From contig CAJUHY010000005.1 in assembly GCA_910585895.1 (NCBI GenBank), positions 39,957-103,956 of the forward strand: a stretch of DNA of 64,000 nt, in the 5' to 3' direction. Shown piece after piece: positions 24,404 through 33,800 of the stretch. The notes under the pieces are model-generated. The model did not search any database. It was not told the origin of the DNA and was given only the letters and a program-made list of their open reading frames with translations. The stretch comes from an uncultured Lachnospiraceae bacterium. GTDB lineage: Bacteria; Bacillota; Clostridia; Lachnospirales; Lachnospiraceae. How positions within the stretch are numbered: the stretch's first letter is position 1; each line of letters starts with the position of its first letter. Position numbers and translations under genes: made by a program.

Positions 24404-25195
24404 TCAAATACGAATATTTAAGATTTTCTCCGCCAGCAGGAAGGCTCCCACATATACCAGCAGGCAAACCGTCATCACCGCCGCCCCCAGCAGGTTCCCA
24501 TACAGCGGAGCCAGGAATTCCGGGGAAGTCAGCCCTACGTAGAGCAGAATGCCAAATGGCACTAAATCCATAATGCGCTGTTCTGTCCTTTTTGCTGTTA
24601 TCACTGTGACAATTTCCCGCTCCACATCCGACTTCTGTCTAATCTTTTCCACCGTACTCTGAAAAATTTTCATCATATCTCCGCCGCCTCGCTTAGCAAA
24701 GGAAAAAACCTGGGAAAAACTGATGATTTCCTCGACTCCGCTGCGCTGTGCCAGGTCGTCCACCAATTGCTCCAAAGGCTCATTAAACTGCAGTTGATGG
24801 CAGATAGCGCAAAATTCCTGCGCTATCAGGCTTTTTTCTCCATAGAGACGCACATACTCCTTCCATGCCTGCAAAAAAGCATTTTCCATGGAATACCCGG
24901 CTTTGAGAGAAGCAGCTATCATCTGCAGCATTTCTCCAAACTGATACAGCAGCTCACTCTTTTGCTTTGCCAGAAAATAGCCGCTAAAAAGTCTTCTTGT
25001 CAGAAACAGCATAGGTACAAAGAGCGCCAGTGCATATACGCTTCGATAAAACAACCAGGATATCATGCATGTCATACCTGCCGCTGCTGCAAGCCAAAGC
25101 AAATTTTCACGCCAGTCCAATACATAATGCCTGTAATCCCTTCCTGGTCTTCGCCGCAATACTGCTTTGCAATCTCTGCTTTCCATCCCTTTCAT
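24404..25195 (-). CDS. tadB: TadB-like inner-membrane assembly protein (type II secretion F domain)
   Basis: About 263 residues. Two N-terminal membrane helices (about 33-75), the T2SF domain (about 95-215; F-G-E-M-L-Q-M-I-A-A-S-L-K-A-G-Y-S-M and F-A-K-R-G-G-G-D-M) and two C-terminal helices. This is the usual TadB layout and length. It would form the membrane platform of the pilus with the TadC partner, driven by the CpaF ATPase encoded just upstream (19 bases away). ATG after AGGAGGGCAGGGA. Confidence 0.87.
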   Translation of the reverse strand: MKGMESRDCKAVLRRRPGRDYRHYVLDWRENLLWLAAAAGMTCMISWLFYRSVYALALFVPMLFLTRRLFSGYFLAKQKSELLYQFGEMLQMIAASLKAGYSMENAFLQAWKEYVRLYGEKSLIAQEFCAICHQLQFNEPLEQLVDDLAQRSGVEEIISFSQVFSFAKRGGGDMMKIFQSTVEKIRQKSDVEREIVTVITAKRTEQRIMDLVPFGILLYVGLTSPEFLAPLYGNLLGAAVMTVCLLVYVGAFLLAEKILNIRI

Positions 25196-25214
25196 TCCCT
25201 GCCCTCCTTAGCCT

Positions 25215-26438
25215 TTATTGCTTTCTTTTCCTGTTTCCCTCCACTTCCAGCCCCGCCGCATACAACTTTCCCCGATGGATTAACTCGCCCCGCTTCATCC
25301 AGCTTCCTTTAATTTTGTCAGAACGCTCTCCCAACTCGACAAACTCATACAGAGGATTCAGACGGATTTCCCCTTCCTCCAATTTATCAATTTCTGTAAT
25401 AGCCAGCAGCCGCCGGCTGCAATCTCTCAATTTTCCCAAATGTACCAGAATATCCACACCGGCAGCAATCTGCGCCCGGATTGCCTGCAAGGGAAGTTCC
25501 ATGCCCATAAGGACCATCGTCTCCATGCGGCTAATCATATCCCGGCAGCTGTTGGCATGACCGGTGCTCAGCGAACCGTCATGCCCGGTATTCATTGCCT
25601 GCAGCATATCCAGACATTCAGCGCCGCGGATTTCCCCCACAATGATACGGTCCGGACGCATACGCAGCGCCGTACGAATCAGATCCCGAATAGTAACGGA
25701 AAGTTTTTCATCTGCCCTGCCGCTGCGCGTCTCCATGCGCACCAGGTTCGCAATGCCCTGAATCTGCAGTTCCGCAGAATCCTCTATAGTAATTACTCGT
25801 TCTGTCTTAGGGATAAATTCTGATAATGCATTGAGAAATGTTGTCTTGCCGGAGCCGGTTCCCCCGGAGATAAAGATATTGTATCCGGCTTTCACCAGAA
25901 GATTTAAAAATTCTGCACATTCCCGACTGATGGATTCTCCTTCTATCATCTGCTCCATCAAGATTGGATGTTTGGGAAATTTACGGATAGAGACCACCGG
26001 TCCTTCCAAAGCCACTGGCGGCAGCACTACATTTACCCGGGAACCATCGGAAAGTCTGGTGTCCGCAATAGGCTCTGACTCATTAATTACCCGGTTATGG
26101 CTGCCCACCATCTGCTGAATGATATCCTCCAGCTTCTCCTTGGAAGAAAAGGATTTATCCCAGGCATGAATCTGTCCCTGTCTCTCATAAAAGATATGTT
26201 CCGCGCCATTGACCATGATTTCCGTAATGTCATCCTCACTCAGTAATTCCTGCAGCACATCCAATTTCCTAAGAGAATGGAATACCTGCATCCGCAGTTC
26301 CTTTCGCCAGTTGAGAGGAATCACCCGCTCCTTTGCCTGGCGGCAGATTTCTTCATCAATCGCTGCTAAGAGCTCCTGCTCCTCATGTTCCCTGGTCATA
26401 TCCAACTGCGCCAATACGTTTTTCCTAATCTGCTCCAC
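25215..26438 (-). CDS. cpaF: CpaF/TadA-type pilus assembly ATPase
   Basis: About 407 residues from a GTG start. It is the secretion ATPase (T2SE/VirB11-like) that powers pilus polymerisation at the cytoplasmic face. The Walker A motif G-G-T-G-S-G-K-T is at residues 192-199, the D-G-S-R-V-N-V-V-L-P-P motif near 131-141, and G-E-I-R-G-A-E-C-L-D (Walker B region) near 285. Family length is normal. The GTG is preferred because it gives the usual N-terminus and lies after a G-rich site; a TTG 36 bases upstream is an alternative. It overlaps the upstream gene by 14 bases. Confidence 0.93.
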   Translation of the reverse strand: MEQIRKNVLAQLDMTREHEEQELLAAIDEEICRQAKERVIPLNWRKELRMQVFHSLRKLDVLQELLSEDDITEIMVNGAEHIFYERQGQIHAWDKSFSSKEKLEDIIQQMVGSHNRVINESEPIADTRLSDGSRVNVVLPPVALEGPVVSIRKFPKHPILMEQMIEGESISRECAEFLNLLVKAGYNIFISGGTGSGKTTFLNALSEFIPKTERVITIEDSAELQIQGIANLVRMETRSGRADEKLSVTIRDLIRTALRMRPDRIIVGEIRGAECLDMLQAMNTGHDGSLSTGHANSCRDMISRMETMVLMGMELPLQAIRAQIAAGVDILVHLGKLRDCSRRLLAITEIDKLEEGEIRLNPLYEFVELGERSDKIKGSWMKRGELIHRGKLYAAGLEVEGNRKRKQ

Positions 26439-27504
26439 CCTGTACCCCCGCCAGCCTGCGGCTGAAATCTCCAATTGCTCCCCAAAGCCACTGCTTTAGC
26501 TTTCCTTCCCCAGGACAATGCCCTGTCTCTGCTGATGGGAGCGAAAGGTATATCAGTCTCTGCTGCAGATTATTGTTTTCCTGCCGTTCTGCCATCTGCT
26601 GAAACTGCTGCAGCGGCGCATTGTACAGTTCCCCTGATTCAGCGACGATATAAACTTTGCTGCAAACCTCCAATAACTGAAAAAATCCCGGAATCATCAT
26701 ACCAAAATCCAGCAGAATTATGCGATAACCGCTGTGTTCCGCCAACAGCTTTATAAATTTGAGGTAATCCTCTGCAGAAATCTCCCCCAGACAGCCGCCA
26801 TCCTTAGCGGGAGGAATATAATCAATCCCTTCCATCGTATACAGCGCACTGCTGACACAATGGGCAATCTTGCCGCCATCGTTCAGGCACAGATACATTA
26901 CATCCAGAAGGTCTTTTTCATAATCTACGCCAAACCAGCCGCTAAACCCCGCGCATTCCTGCAGATTGATATAAAGTACCTTTTCTTCCTGTGCTAATTC
27001 CTGTGCGAAGGTAAGCGCAAATGGCGTCTGCCAGATACTGTGGCATGGCGAGTAAATTCCTATTACCTCTCTTTCCCCGCCCATCTCATTTAATGTCTCA
27101 TCCTCCCACTGCCGGTAAACTGAGAATATTTCCCTGAGAATGCGAGACGCCGGCTGATATTTGTCTACTGCGGGAAGTTCACGGATATAAGCGGGAATCC
27201 GCTCTTCGCCGTCCAATGCGCACAGATACATCCACAGAATTGCACCTTTTGCGCCCTTTTGCGATTCTTCCTGCACACGTTTGCGCTGTTCCATGATTTG
27301 CTCACAGATTCCCGAATGATTCAGAAAACCTGTTCCCAGCAGCACAATATCCGGTTTCCTGCTGCCATAGCTTTCCCAGAAGCTTTCCGGTGAAGAGAAA
27401 AACATGCTCTGCAGCTTTTCCCCTCTCTGCAGAGAGAACCATTCCCCCAGCTTCTCCCCATATGAACTGTCTGAATCACAGACAGCAATTAAAATTTTCC
27501 TCAA
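26425..27504 (-). CDS. CpaE/TadZ-like protein with degenerate nucleotide site
   Basis: About 359 residues, TTG start with GGAGG seven bases before. The N-terminal third has a receiver-like region; the rest resembles the MinD-type fold of CpaE/TadZ (V-I-G-I-Y-S-P-C-H at the first strand, then L-Y-I-N-L-Q-E-C-A-G-F and R-I-I-L-L-D-F-G). The position where a Walker A would stand (about 151-160) reads Y-S-P-C-H-S-I-W-Q-T, so the lysine and glycines are missing. It may localise the Tad machine at the pole without ATP hydrolysis. It overlaps both neighbours by a few bases. Confidence 0.7.
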   Translation of the reverse strand: MRKILIAVCDSDSSYGEKLGEWFSLQRGEKLQSMFFSSPESFWESYGSRKPDIVLLGTGFLNHSGICEQIMEQRKRVQEESQKGAKGAILWMYLCALDGEERIPAYIRELPAVDKYQPASRILREIFSVYRQWEDETLNEMGGEREVIGIYSPCHSIWQTPFALTFAQELAQEEKVLYINLQECAGFSGWFGVDYEKDLLDVMYLCLNDGGKIAHCVSSALYTMEGIDYIPPAKDGGCLGEISAEDYLKFIKLLAEHSGYRIILLDFGMMIPGFFQLLEVCSKVYIVAESGELYNAPLQQFQQMAERQENNNLQQRLIYLSLPSAETGHCPGEGKLKQWLWGAIGDFSRRLAGVQGGAD

Positions 27505-28001
27505 TAAGTCACCTCCATTGCGATTGCATAGCCGATTAAAATAGAAATTGAAAAATGAATGACATGATGCCTGTCCTGAGAATCCTGCGGATATTTGAGC
27601 AATTTGCCGCTTGCCAGCGTCTGCTCCATATATGCTGCAAATATCTGCAGACGTGAAATGAAATTGCGATGAAACAGAATCTTACCAAGTGACATAAACG
27701 CCGCCGCAAGAAAAGCTGCTGCTATTGTAGTACAAAGCACGTCAAAACCCCATATACCGCCGATTATGGAAAATAATTTGATATCACCTGCCCCCAGGGC
27801 ACGTATCAGAAACAATAGATAAAATAAGATAACCGGTATAGAGACGTTTATTAGAAAAACGCCGATTCCTCCTGCTCCTCTTTGCAGAATTTGCAAAACA
27901 CATCCTGAAAATAATCCGCTTACAACCAGCCGGTTACTGATTTGAAAGCACCTGATGTCTGTTACCGCTGCCATACTCAAAAGAGTCAGGCTAAGTAGCA
28001 C
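27501..28001 (-). CDS. Prepilin peptidase (A24 family, TadV/CpaA-type), first gene of the Tad operon
   Basis: About 166 residues with five or six membrane helices. Asp15 (A-V-T-D-I-R) and Asp73 (G-A-G-D-I-K-L) are the two catalytic aspartates. It cleaves the leader of Flp and TadE-like pilins. A GTG five bases after GGAGG is chosen; a GTG two codons upstream lies inside the ribosome site. Its stop overlaps the next start. A second enzyme of the same family lies 7 kb downstream in the operon. Confidence 0.85.
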   Translation of the reverse strand: MLLSLTLLSMAAVTDIRCFQISNRLVVSGLFSGCVLQILQRGAGGIGVFLINVSIPVILFYLLFLIRALGAGDIKLFSIIGGIWGFDVLCTTIAAAFLAAAFMSLGKILFHRNFISRLQIFAAYMEQTLASGKLLKYPQDSQDRHHVIHFSISILIGYAIAMEVTY

Positions 28002-28068
28002 TTTCACCTCCCCAAACTATCACCTCTCTCTGAATAATACTCCTGTCCGCGAATCAGTGATATTTTGG

Positions 28069-28097
28069 ATTATAAAACATGCTCTTTCCATTGTAAA
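28069..28097 (-). promoter_or_regulatory. Promoter of the Tad pilus operon
   Basis: TTTACA, 17 bases, TATAAT, reading to the left, about 70 bases before the first gene. Confidence 0.75.
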
Positions 28098-28133
28098 GTA
28101 CCTTTGCCGATATTTTTTATTTTTGTAAATAAC

Positions 28134-28406
28134 TTACAAGAACTTATAAAATAAAATTCCATAAACCAGTCCAAAGCCGCCAATACCAAGGGTTCCGATT
28201 GTCAAAACGTTCACCGGGTTGACCCCTGCCGCCACCGAAATCCCCAAACTTTCAAGCAGCGAATTAACCACACAGATACCCACTGTCCCTGCTGCACAGC
28301 GCAGAATAAACGCAGAAATCCACCCTGCTTTCTGCTTCATCATCCCCATCAGCAGCACAACCACGCAGATACCTGCAATTGCTGTAATTCCATAATAATT
28401 TTCCAT
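28134..28406 (-). CDS. bofA: BofA-family pro-sigma-K processing inhibitor homolog
   Basis: About 90 residues, with three hydrophobic stretches. The C-terminal V-N-P-V-N-V-L-T-I-G-T-L-G-I-G-G-F-G-L-V-Y-G-I is the BofA signature. In spore formers BofA helps hold SpoIVFB inactive in the forespore membrane so that sigma-K appears on time. The ATG follows GAGGAGG by six bases. yaaL, its usual neighbour, is divergent beside it. Some non-spore-forming Clostridia keep the gene, so sporulation cannot be assumed. Confidence 0.8.
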   Translation of the reverse strand: MENYYGITAIAGICVVVLLMGMMKQKAGWISAFILRCAAGTVGICVVNSLLESLGISVAAGVNPVNVLTIGTLGIGGFGLVYGILFYKFL

Positions 28407-28537
28407 ACCTGTCCTCCTCAAAATACCCTTAACTCATATATATACTTTCTGGAGAAATTTATGACTTTTTTGTATAGAGTTGGAAGTTTCTGCTTATACT
28501 TTAAGTAACAGCAAATCAGAAAAGGAAAGGGATGCAT

Positions 28538-28792
28538 ATGTTTCAGACCGCAAAAAAAGAAAAACCTCAGACAACTGCTTACTCTTTACTTTTAGATGAC
28601 ATAGAAAAAGCCAGATATGATCTGGCTCTTGCCTATGATAATTTTGAAAATGCTATGGAACCGGACCTCATTGACTGCTGCATTTATCAGGTAAATGCGC
28701 TGCAGATGCGTTACAAATTTTTGCTGACAAAGGCAAAGCAGTTCAATGAAAATTCCTACGCCAGAAATCCCCTGGAATTCTCTGAACCCTGA
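28538..28792 (+). CDS. yaaL: YaaL-like DUF2508 protein
   Basis: About 84 residues, all-helical and soluble, with D-D-I-E-K-A-R-Y-D-L-A-L-A-Y-D-N-F-E-N, the DUF2508 motif of B. subtilis YaaL. Its function is unknown; in many Firmicutes it neighbours bofA, as here, though in divergent order. The second ATG is preferred for ribosome-site spacing. Its 3' end overlaps the convergent fliS gene by 37 bases, so the two stop regions are antisense to one another. Confidence 0.72.
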   Translation: MFQTAKKEKPQTTAYSLLLDDIEKARYDLALAYDNFENAMEPDLIDCCIYQVNALQMRYKFLLTKAKQFNENSYARNPLEFSEP

Positions 28793-29232
28793 AGAGTTTC
28801 CGTCAGGCAGCCTTTCTGATAAGTCATGCCTGCCACAACCTGCTGCGTGTGCTCCATCAGGGGTTCTGACGTATCCTGGCGTGACGCCTCCACAAAAGCG
28901 TCATAAAGATTCTTCAGAACCCTCTTAGCATCTTCAAGGTTCTGGGATGTATTTTTACATATTGCCATAGAAAGCAGCTTATTGACAAACTGGTACTCTG
29001 CAAAAAGGCTGCCTGCAATTTCATAATTGAAATCCAAATCGTCCATCAACCTGCAGACTACCTGCTGAGCATGAGTGACGGCGTTCTTAAAAGCCGGGTA
29101 ATCCCCGGCTTCTTTAGCCTGGATTCCTTCATCAAGATAAGCAAACAATATATCATAAATAATTACAACCATTTCACTGCGGTTGCAGCAGCTAAGCCTG
29201 CGGGTAAATTCCTGCTTCTTTTCCTGCGTCAT
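28756..29232 (-). CDS. fliS: FliS-like flagellin export chaperone
   Basis: About 158 residues. Helical, with an N-terminal M-T-Q-E-K-K-Q-E-F-T-R-R-L and the S-E-M-V-V-I-I-Y-D-I-L-F-A-Y-L-D-E-G pattern of FliS helix 1-2, and a helix L-V-x-x-L-x-x-A-x-x-x-Q later on. FliS keeps flagellin unfolded in the cytosol until export. Position directly after flagellin supports the call. The true start is the ATG five bases after GGAGG; the preceding 25 codons lack support. It is somewhat longer than the usual 125-135 residues because of a C-terminal tail (after about 130) of unknown role. Confidence 0.72.
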   Translation of the reverse strand: MTQEKKQEFTRRLSCCNRSEMVVIIYDILFAYLDEGIQAKEAGDYPAFKNAVTHAQQVVCRLMDDLDFNYEIAGSLFAEYQFVNKLLSMAICKNTSQNLEDAKRVLKNLYDAFVEASRQDTSEPLMEHTQQVVAGMTYQKGCLTETLQGSENSRGFLA

Positions 29233-29318
29233 CAATTCCTCCAATATTTTCTGCTGCTCTGACAGCATTTCACACACTGTTCTGTCTGTACTACATTGCC
29301 GCGGCAACCGGTCTGTAT

Positions 29319-30767
29319 TTACTGCAGAAGCTGCAGTACCTGCTGCGGAAGGTCATTGGCCTGGGCAAGCACAGAAGTTGCTGCCTGGGTTAAAATAGTG
29401 TCTTTGGTGTACTCTGTCATCTCCTCTGCCATATCCACGTCTTCAATCCTGGACAGAGCCTGGGTCATATTTTCCTCTGTTAAATCCAAGCTGTTAACCG
29501 TATATTCCAGACGGTTCTGGTAAGCGCCGATACTGGAACGCGTCTCGCTGACTTTGGCAATAGCTCCATCAAAACTCGTAATTGCTTTATCCGCTCCGGT
29601 AACAGTACAAACGTTTACTTTATCAATATACAACGTCTTGGAAGAAATCTCTGGAATGCGCACACTCATTGTCTGATTCTCATTTGCACCAATCTGAAGC
29701 GTCATGGGACCTAAGTCTGCAACCTCCAAATTAACCTCTCCAAGTGTTCCCGGCTCAACCTCAAATTTCATTTCAAAGCCGCTGCGGTCTGTAATTGTTA
29801 CATAATTACCATCTGTAAGGATTGTCGCCTGTGTACCAAATCCCACATCATTGGCAGAAATATTGATTTCTACATCTTTGCCGACTGTGCTGGTATCCGA
29901 GCCAATTCCCAAAAATGCTGCCAAATCCGGATTATCGCACTTTATGCTCAATTCAGCGCTGTTTCCATATTTATTAGAGACAAATACCAGATTTCCGCCA
30001 TCTGCCACACTGCCAGGAACATATCCGGCATCCTCTGGCTTTCCTGTCTTATCTGTCAAATCCTTTACAACCAGCAGATTCACCTCTCCGCGCTCTGCCG
30101 TATCGCGCAGTTTGTTATAGACCTGTTCAAAGGTCTCGCCTTCTTTAATCTCTACCTCAGCGCCATTGATAACAACCTTTCCCGTTGCGCCTGCCGGAAC
30201 TACGTCTGTCGCTGCCATAGGCGCTCCGCCTTCTGTCACTGCATGTTCTGCATCCGCTGTAATCTCTACCGTATACAAATTAGGGATAACGCTGTCAGAA
30301 ATATCTATACGCTTAATACCACGGTTATCGGGATATACACGCTGCTCCAACGTACCATCCAGCAAATTCTTCGTGTTAAATTCTGTGTCTCTGGATACAC
30401 GGTCAATCTCCTCGCGCAAGGAATTGATTTCCAATTGAATTGCTTCCAAATCGTCCGGCATATATGTGCCATTTGCCGCCTGAACCGAAAGTTCCCTCAT
30501 TCTCTGAAGCATCTCATGTACTTCACTTAAAGCTCCATCTGCCGTCTCCAGCACAGAGATTCCGTCTGAGGAGTTCCTGGATGCCTGATCCAGTCCTTTT
30601 ATCTGGGTTTTCATCTTACTGGCAATTGCCATTCCTGCTGCATCATCGGCTGCGCGGTTTATCCTTAAACCTGTGGACAAACGTTCTATAGATTTTGACA
30701 AACTGTTCTCCGATTTCAGTAACCTTTTATTGGCAACCAAGGCTGACATATTGTGATTAATTTTCAT
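29319..30767 (-). CDS. Flagellin
   Basis: 482 residues. The D0/D1 N-terminus reads M-K-I-N-H-N-M-S-A-L-V-A-N-K-R, contains R-M-R-E-L-S-V-Q-A-A-N-G-T (the TLR5-recognised stretch) near 88-100, and the C-terminus ends in L-A-Q-A-N-D-L-P-Q-Q-V-L-Q-L-L-Q. Residues about 150-400 form a variable Gly/Thr/Asp-rich insertion without clear homology. It is exported and forms the filament. FliS follows 86 bases downstream and the FliK-like gene lies 60 bases upstream. GAGAGGT precedes the ATG. No separate sigma-28 promoter was seen for this gene, so it may be read from the promoter upstream of the large gene. Confidence 0.95.
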   Translation of the reverse strand: MKINHNMSALVANKRLLKSENSLSKSIERLSTGLRINRAADDAAGMAIASKMKTQIKGLDQASRNSSDGISVLETADGALSEVHEMLQRMRELSVQAANGTYMPDDLEAIQLEINSLREEIDRVSRDTEFNTKNLLDGTLEQRVYPDNRGIKRIDISDSVIPNLYTVEITADAEHAVTEGGAPMAATDVVPAGATGKVVINGAEVEIKEGETFEQVYNKLRDTAERGEVNLLVVKDLTDKTGKPEDAGYVPGSVADGGNLVFVSNKYGNSAELSIKCDNPDLAAFLGIGSDTSTVGKDVEINISANDVGFGTQATILTDGNYVTITDRSGFEMKFEVEPGTLGEVNLEVADLGPMTLQIGANENQTMSVRIPEISSKTLYIDKVNVCTVTGADKAITSFDGAIAKVSETRSSIGAYQNRLEYTVNSLDLTEENMTQALSRIEDVDMAEEMTEYTKDTILTQAATSVLAQANDLPQQVLQLLQ

Positions 30768-30797
30768 AATTGAATACCTCTCTTCTGAATTTATTTC

Positions 30798-30832
30798 TAA
30801 GGAAAAACTGATTAAATCAGTATTTCCTTAGA
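30798..30832. repeat. Palindromic repeat copy 2 (CTAAGGAAA...TTTCCTTAG)
   Basis: Near-perfect inverted repeat (12 of 14 outer pairs) that overlaps the stop codon of the large gene ending at 30828. Its sequence resembles the element at 10032-10066. It separates that gene from flagellin. Confidence 0.72.
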
Positions 30833-33800
30833 TACTCTGTCCCATCTGCTTCATTCCCTCTAAAAACCCTTTTGCCAGACCATAAAGCGTTTGTGTCTGA
30901 ACCCGATAGGATTGCGATTCTGTATCGAGATTGGCAGTATTACCTGTCTTCCCACCTGCAAAACGGTTCAAATCAAGTTCTTCACTGTAAGCAAAATCCA
31001 GCGTTGGGGATTTCCCCTCCTGCAAACCAAACTGCTCTGCCAGGCTGTCTTGCTGGTTCTTAAGTTCATCTATCGTTCTATTAGAGTCAGAAACAACATA
31101 TCCCTTTACGGAATCTTCCTGCACCTGGAACCTTGCCGCTACCTTGCCAAGTTTGGGCGTTTCAAAGAGTACATCCACTCTGCCGCGCTCTTCTTTTCCA
31201 CGGACAATTTTAAGCTGCACATTCGTTAATTCATCTCCGACCAATACCGGAATGGCATAATGCTCATCTTTTGCCATGCGGGTTCCAAGGGCAATCTGCT
31301 GGCGCAAAAGCCGCATATCCCGCAAATCAACGCTCGTGACGCCTTGTGAATCCTCCATAGTCCTCATGACATTTTCTGCGGCCTCAGCAAGCTCCTGCTG
31401 TGCCTCGGCCAGATCTTCCGGCTCACCCAAAGCTTCGCCAAATTTCTCGATAATTGCTTCCTTTGCCTCTTCCAAGTCTGGAGTATCAGGCTTATCTTCC
31501 CGCTCAAACAACGTCTTGAAAATGCCGCCGCGCGGATTTAACAACTGGTTCGCTGCCATAATGTTATAAGCCGTAACCGGCATATCATGTCCTGCAAGAA
31601 TCTGCAGTACATGTGCCTCCGCCTGTTTTGCCTGAGAAAATTCTGCCAGCTGCTCCTGATAATACGCTTCCTCCGCCGCCTCATCGACCGGCGCGTCCCG
31701 AAGCTGCCACAACAGTTCTTCGGGCGTCATGTCCTGTACCGAACCTTGCATCTGCTGCATTCCTTCCGGCGTTGCATACCTTAAGGCTTCTTTTGCGCAA
31801 TCCGTCTGGTACGCTGCCTCAATCTGCTCAGTGATGCTCAGCCCCGGCATGTTCAGGCTCTCAATTTCTCCAAAATTATTATCTACTGACACATCAATCC
31901 CGGAATTGTGGTTTGTCCGCACTGCCGTGAGCAGGTTCTTCATGGAAAGCTCCGCTCCCTGCTGCACCAACGCGCCAATCACTGCTCCGTCTGTCTTATC
32001 AATCTGATTGAGCATCCGGTATATTCCTATGTAGCTGTCTCTCTCCTGCTCTGTAATCTCCTGATGCTGTTCCAATTTCCATAAATATTTACTGAATTTC
32101 TCTTCATCACCCGCGTTCAGCTTATTCTTAATCTCCTCTGCCTTTGCGTTTAGTTCCTCGACATTCATTTCCAGAGGATTAACCCCCTCACGAATCATTT
32201 CCATCACCACAGATGGGGACAGATTCTGGAACAGATTCTGTACTTTCTGGTCTGCCGCTTTCATCTGCATGATAGATTCCGGGTTGATTGCCATCTCATT
32301 GTAAGCAAGTATCCGCACTGCACGGCGATTCGCATCTGAAACCTCCAAATCAAGGTCATCAAGAATATCATCCACGTTCTGGAACGCCTTGCGTATGGAA
32401 TCTCCCAAATCTGCCCGCGGCGCAGTCCAAAGCGCCTCATACGCTTCCCCGGCACGTTCCATCTGTGTCTGCCTGGATACGCCGGCTTCATGAATGGAAT
32501 TAATCGTATCTTCTGCTGTCTTAACATTACCCAGAATATAGGCGGGAACACCTTTCATCTGCTGGGTCTTTTCTATGGTATCGGCAAATATGCCGGTATT
32601 TTCCTGTGTCGGCTCTATGCCATTTTGGCTGAGCAGACCGGCATAATAGGCATTTTCCTGCTCCTTCAGCTGCTGTACCAATTCCTCTAACGGCTGTGTT
32701 TCAATGGAAATTCCCTGTCTCAGCAATGCATAGTTAGCCTGCGCTGTCATGGCAAGGCGTATCTCCTCCAACTGGCGTTTGGCCTTGAGAAATGCCAGGT
32801 CTTCCTTGGCATATTCTGGTATTTCCGCCGTTTCAGCCCTCTGTCCCCCGCTCCGGCTGTCCGTCTCCTGCTGCGCATGGTAATTTCTGGCTGCCTCAAG
32901 ATTTTCAATGGTAAGGGGCATTCCCTTTTCCACTACGCTCCAGACGTCTCCATCTGTAGCCTGCTCTATGGTCTGCGCCGCCTGCTGGGCACGTTCCACA
33001 TTGCTGTAACCATCCACAATCACCGCATCTTTGGGACGTCCGCCTTCTGCAATTGCCCGCATGGCTGCGTTCATCACCTGATCCATATCCGGCGGAAGCT
33101 GTGCTTCCTTCAAATCCATAACATAATTCAAATTGTCGGCTGTCAGAGGAATCTGATTTTCCATCATCCACTGACTGACAGAGAGCGTCGTATCGTTCAC
33201 AGACAACCCTGCCTGTTTGATTACCTGGCTAATCTGTTCCTTCAGCCCATCATCAAGCTTAATGCCCATCTCCTGATTCGGCATTGTCCCGCTGCTGTGC
33301 TGTGCCTTATAAAGATTCTCAACGGTTGGTTCAAGTTCATTATCCAACATATATTTCACTGCTTCATCGCTGCAGGAAGTGAGGTCTGCCGCTTGTTTCA
33401 AGGTCTCCTGGATGTCTGTGACATTTTCCTCGGTGGCTGGCAGATTAGCCTCTTCAATTGCAGATTCTATCTGTCTTGCCGCCGCAACGCTCCCGGTTAT
33501 CGCCTCTAACATCTCGCTGTCCGGCATATCTCCAAATACACTGATATCCACGCCGGCCCTGGCAAGTTCCATCTTAATCTTATCCATCTCGGTTACAACC
33601 GTCTCAACCTCTGTATCGTTGAGGGAATAACCGTCCTCTTCCATTTCCCCGCAATCTGCAGGCGTTGCCGTATTAGCCACCACCTGCATTTTTTTCTGAA
33701 GAAGCTGTGCCTCCATATTCTCCGCCTCCTGGCGTATCTCGTCTAACTGGGATTCCCCGCTGATATGTGGGACTTCCACTGTTGTCTGCTGTATAGACCT

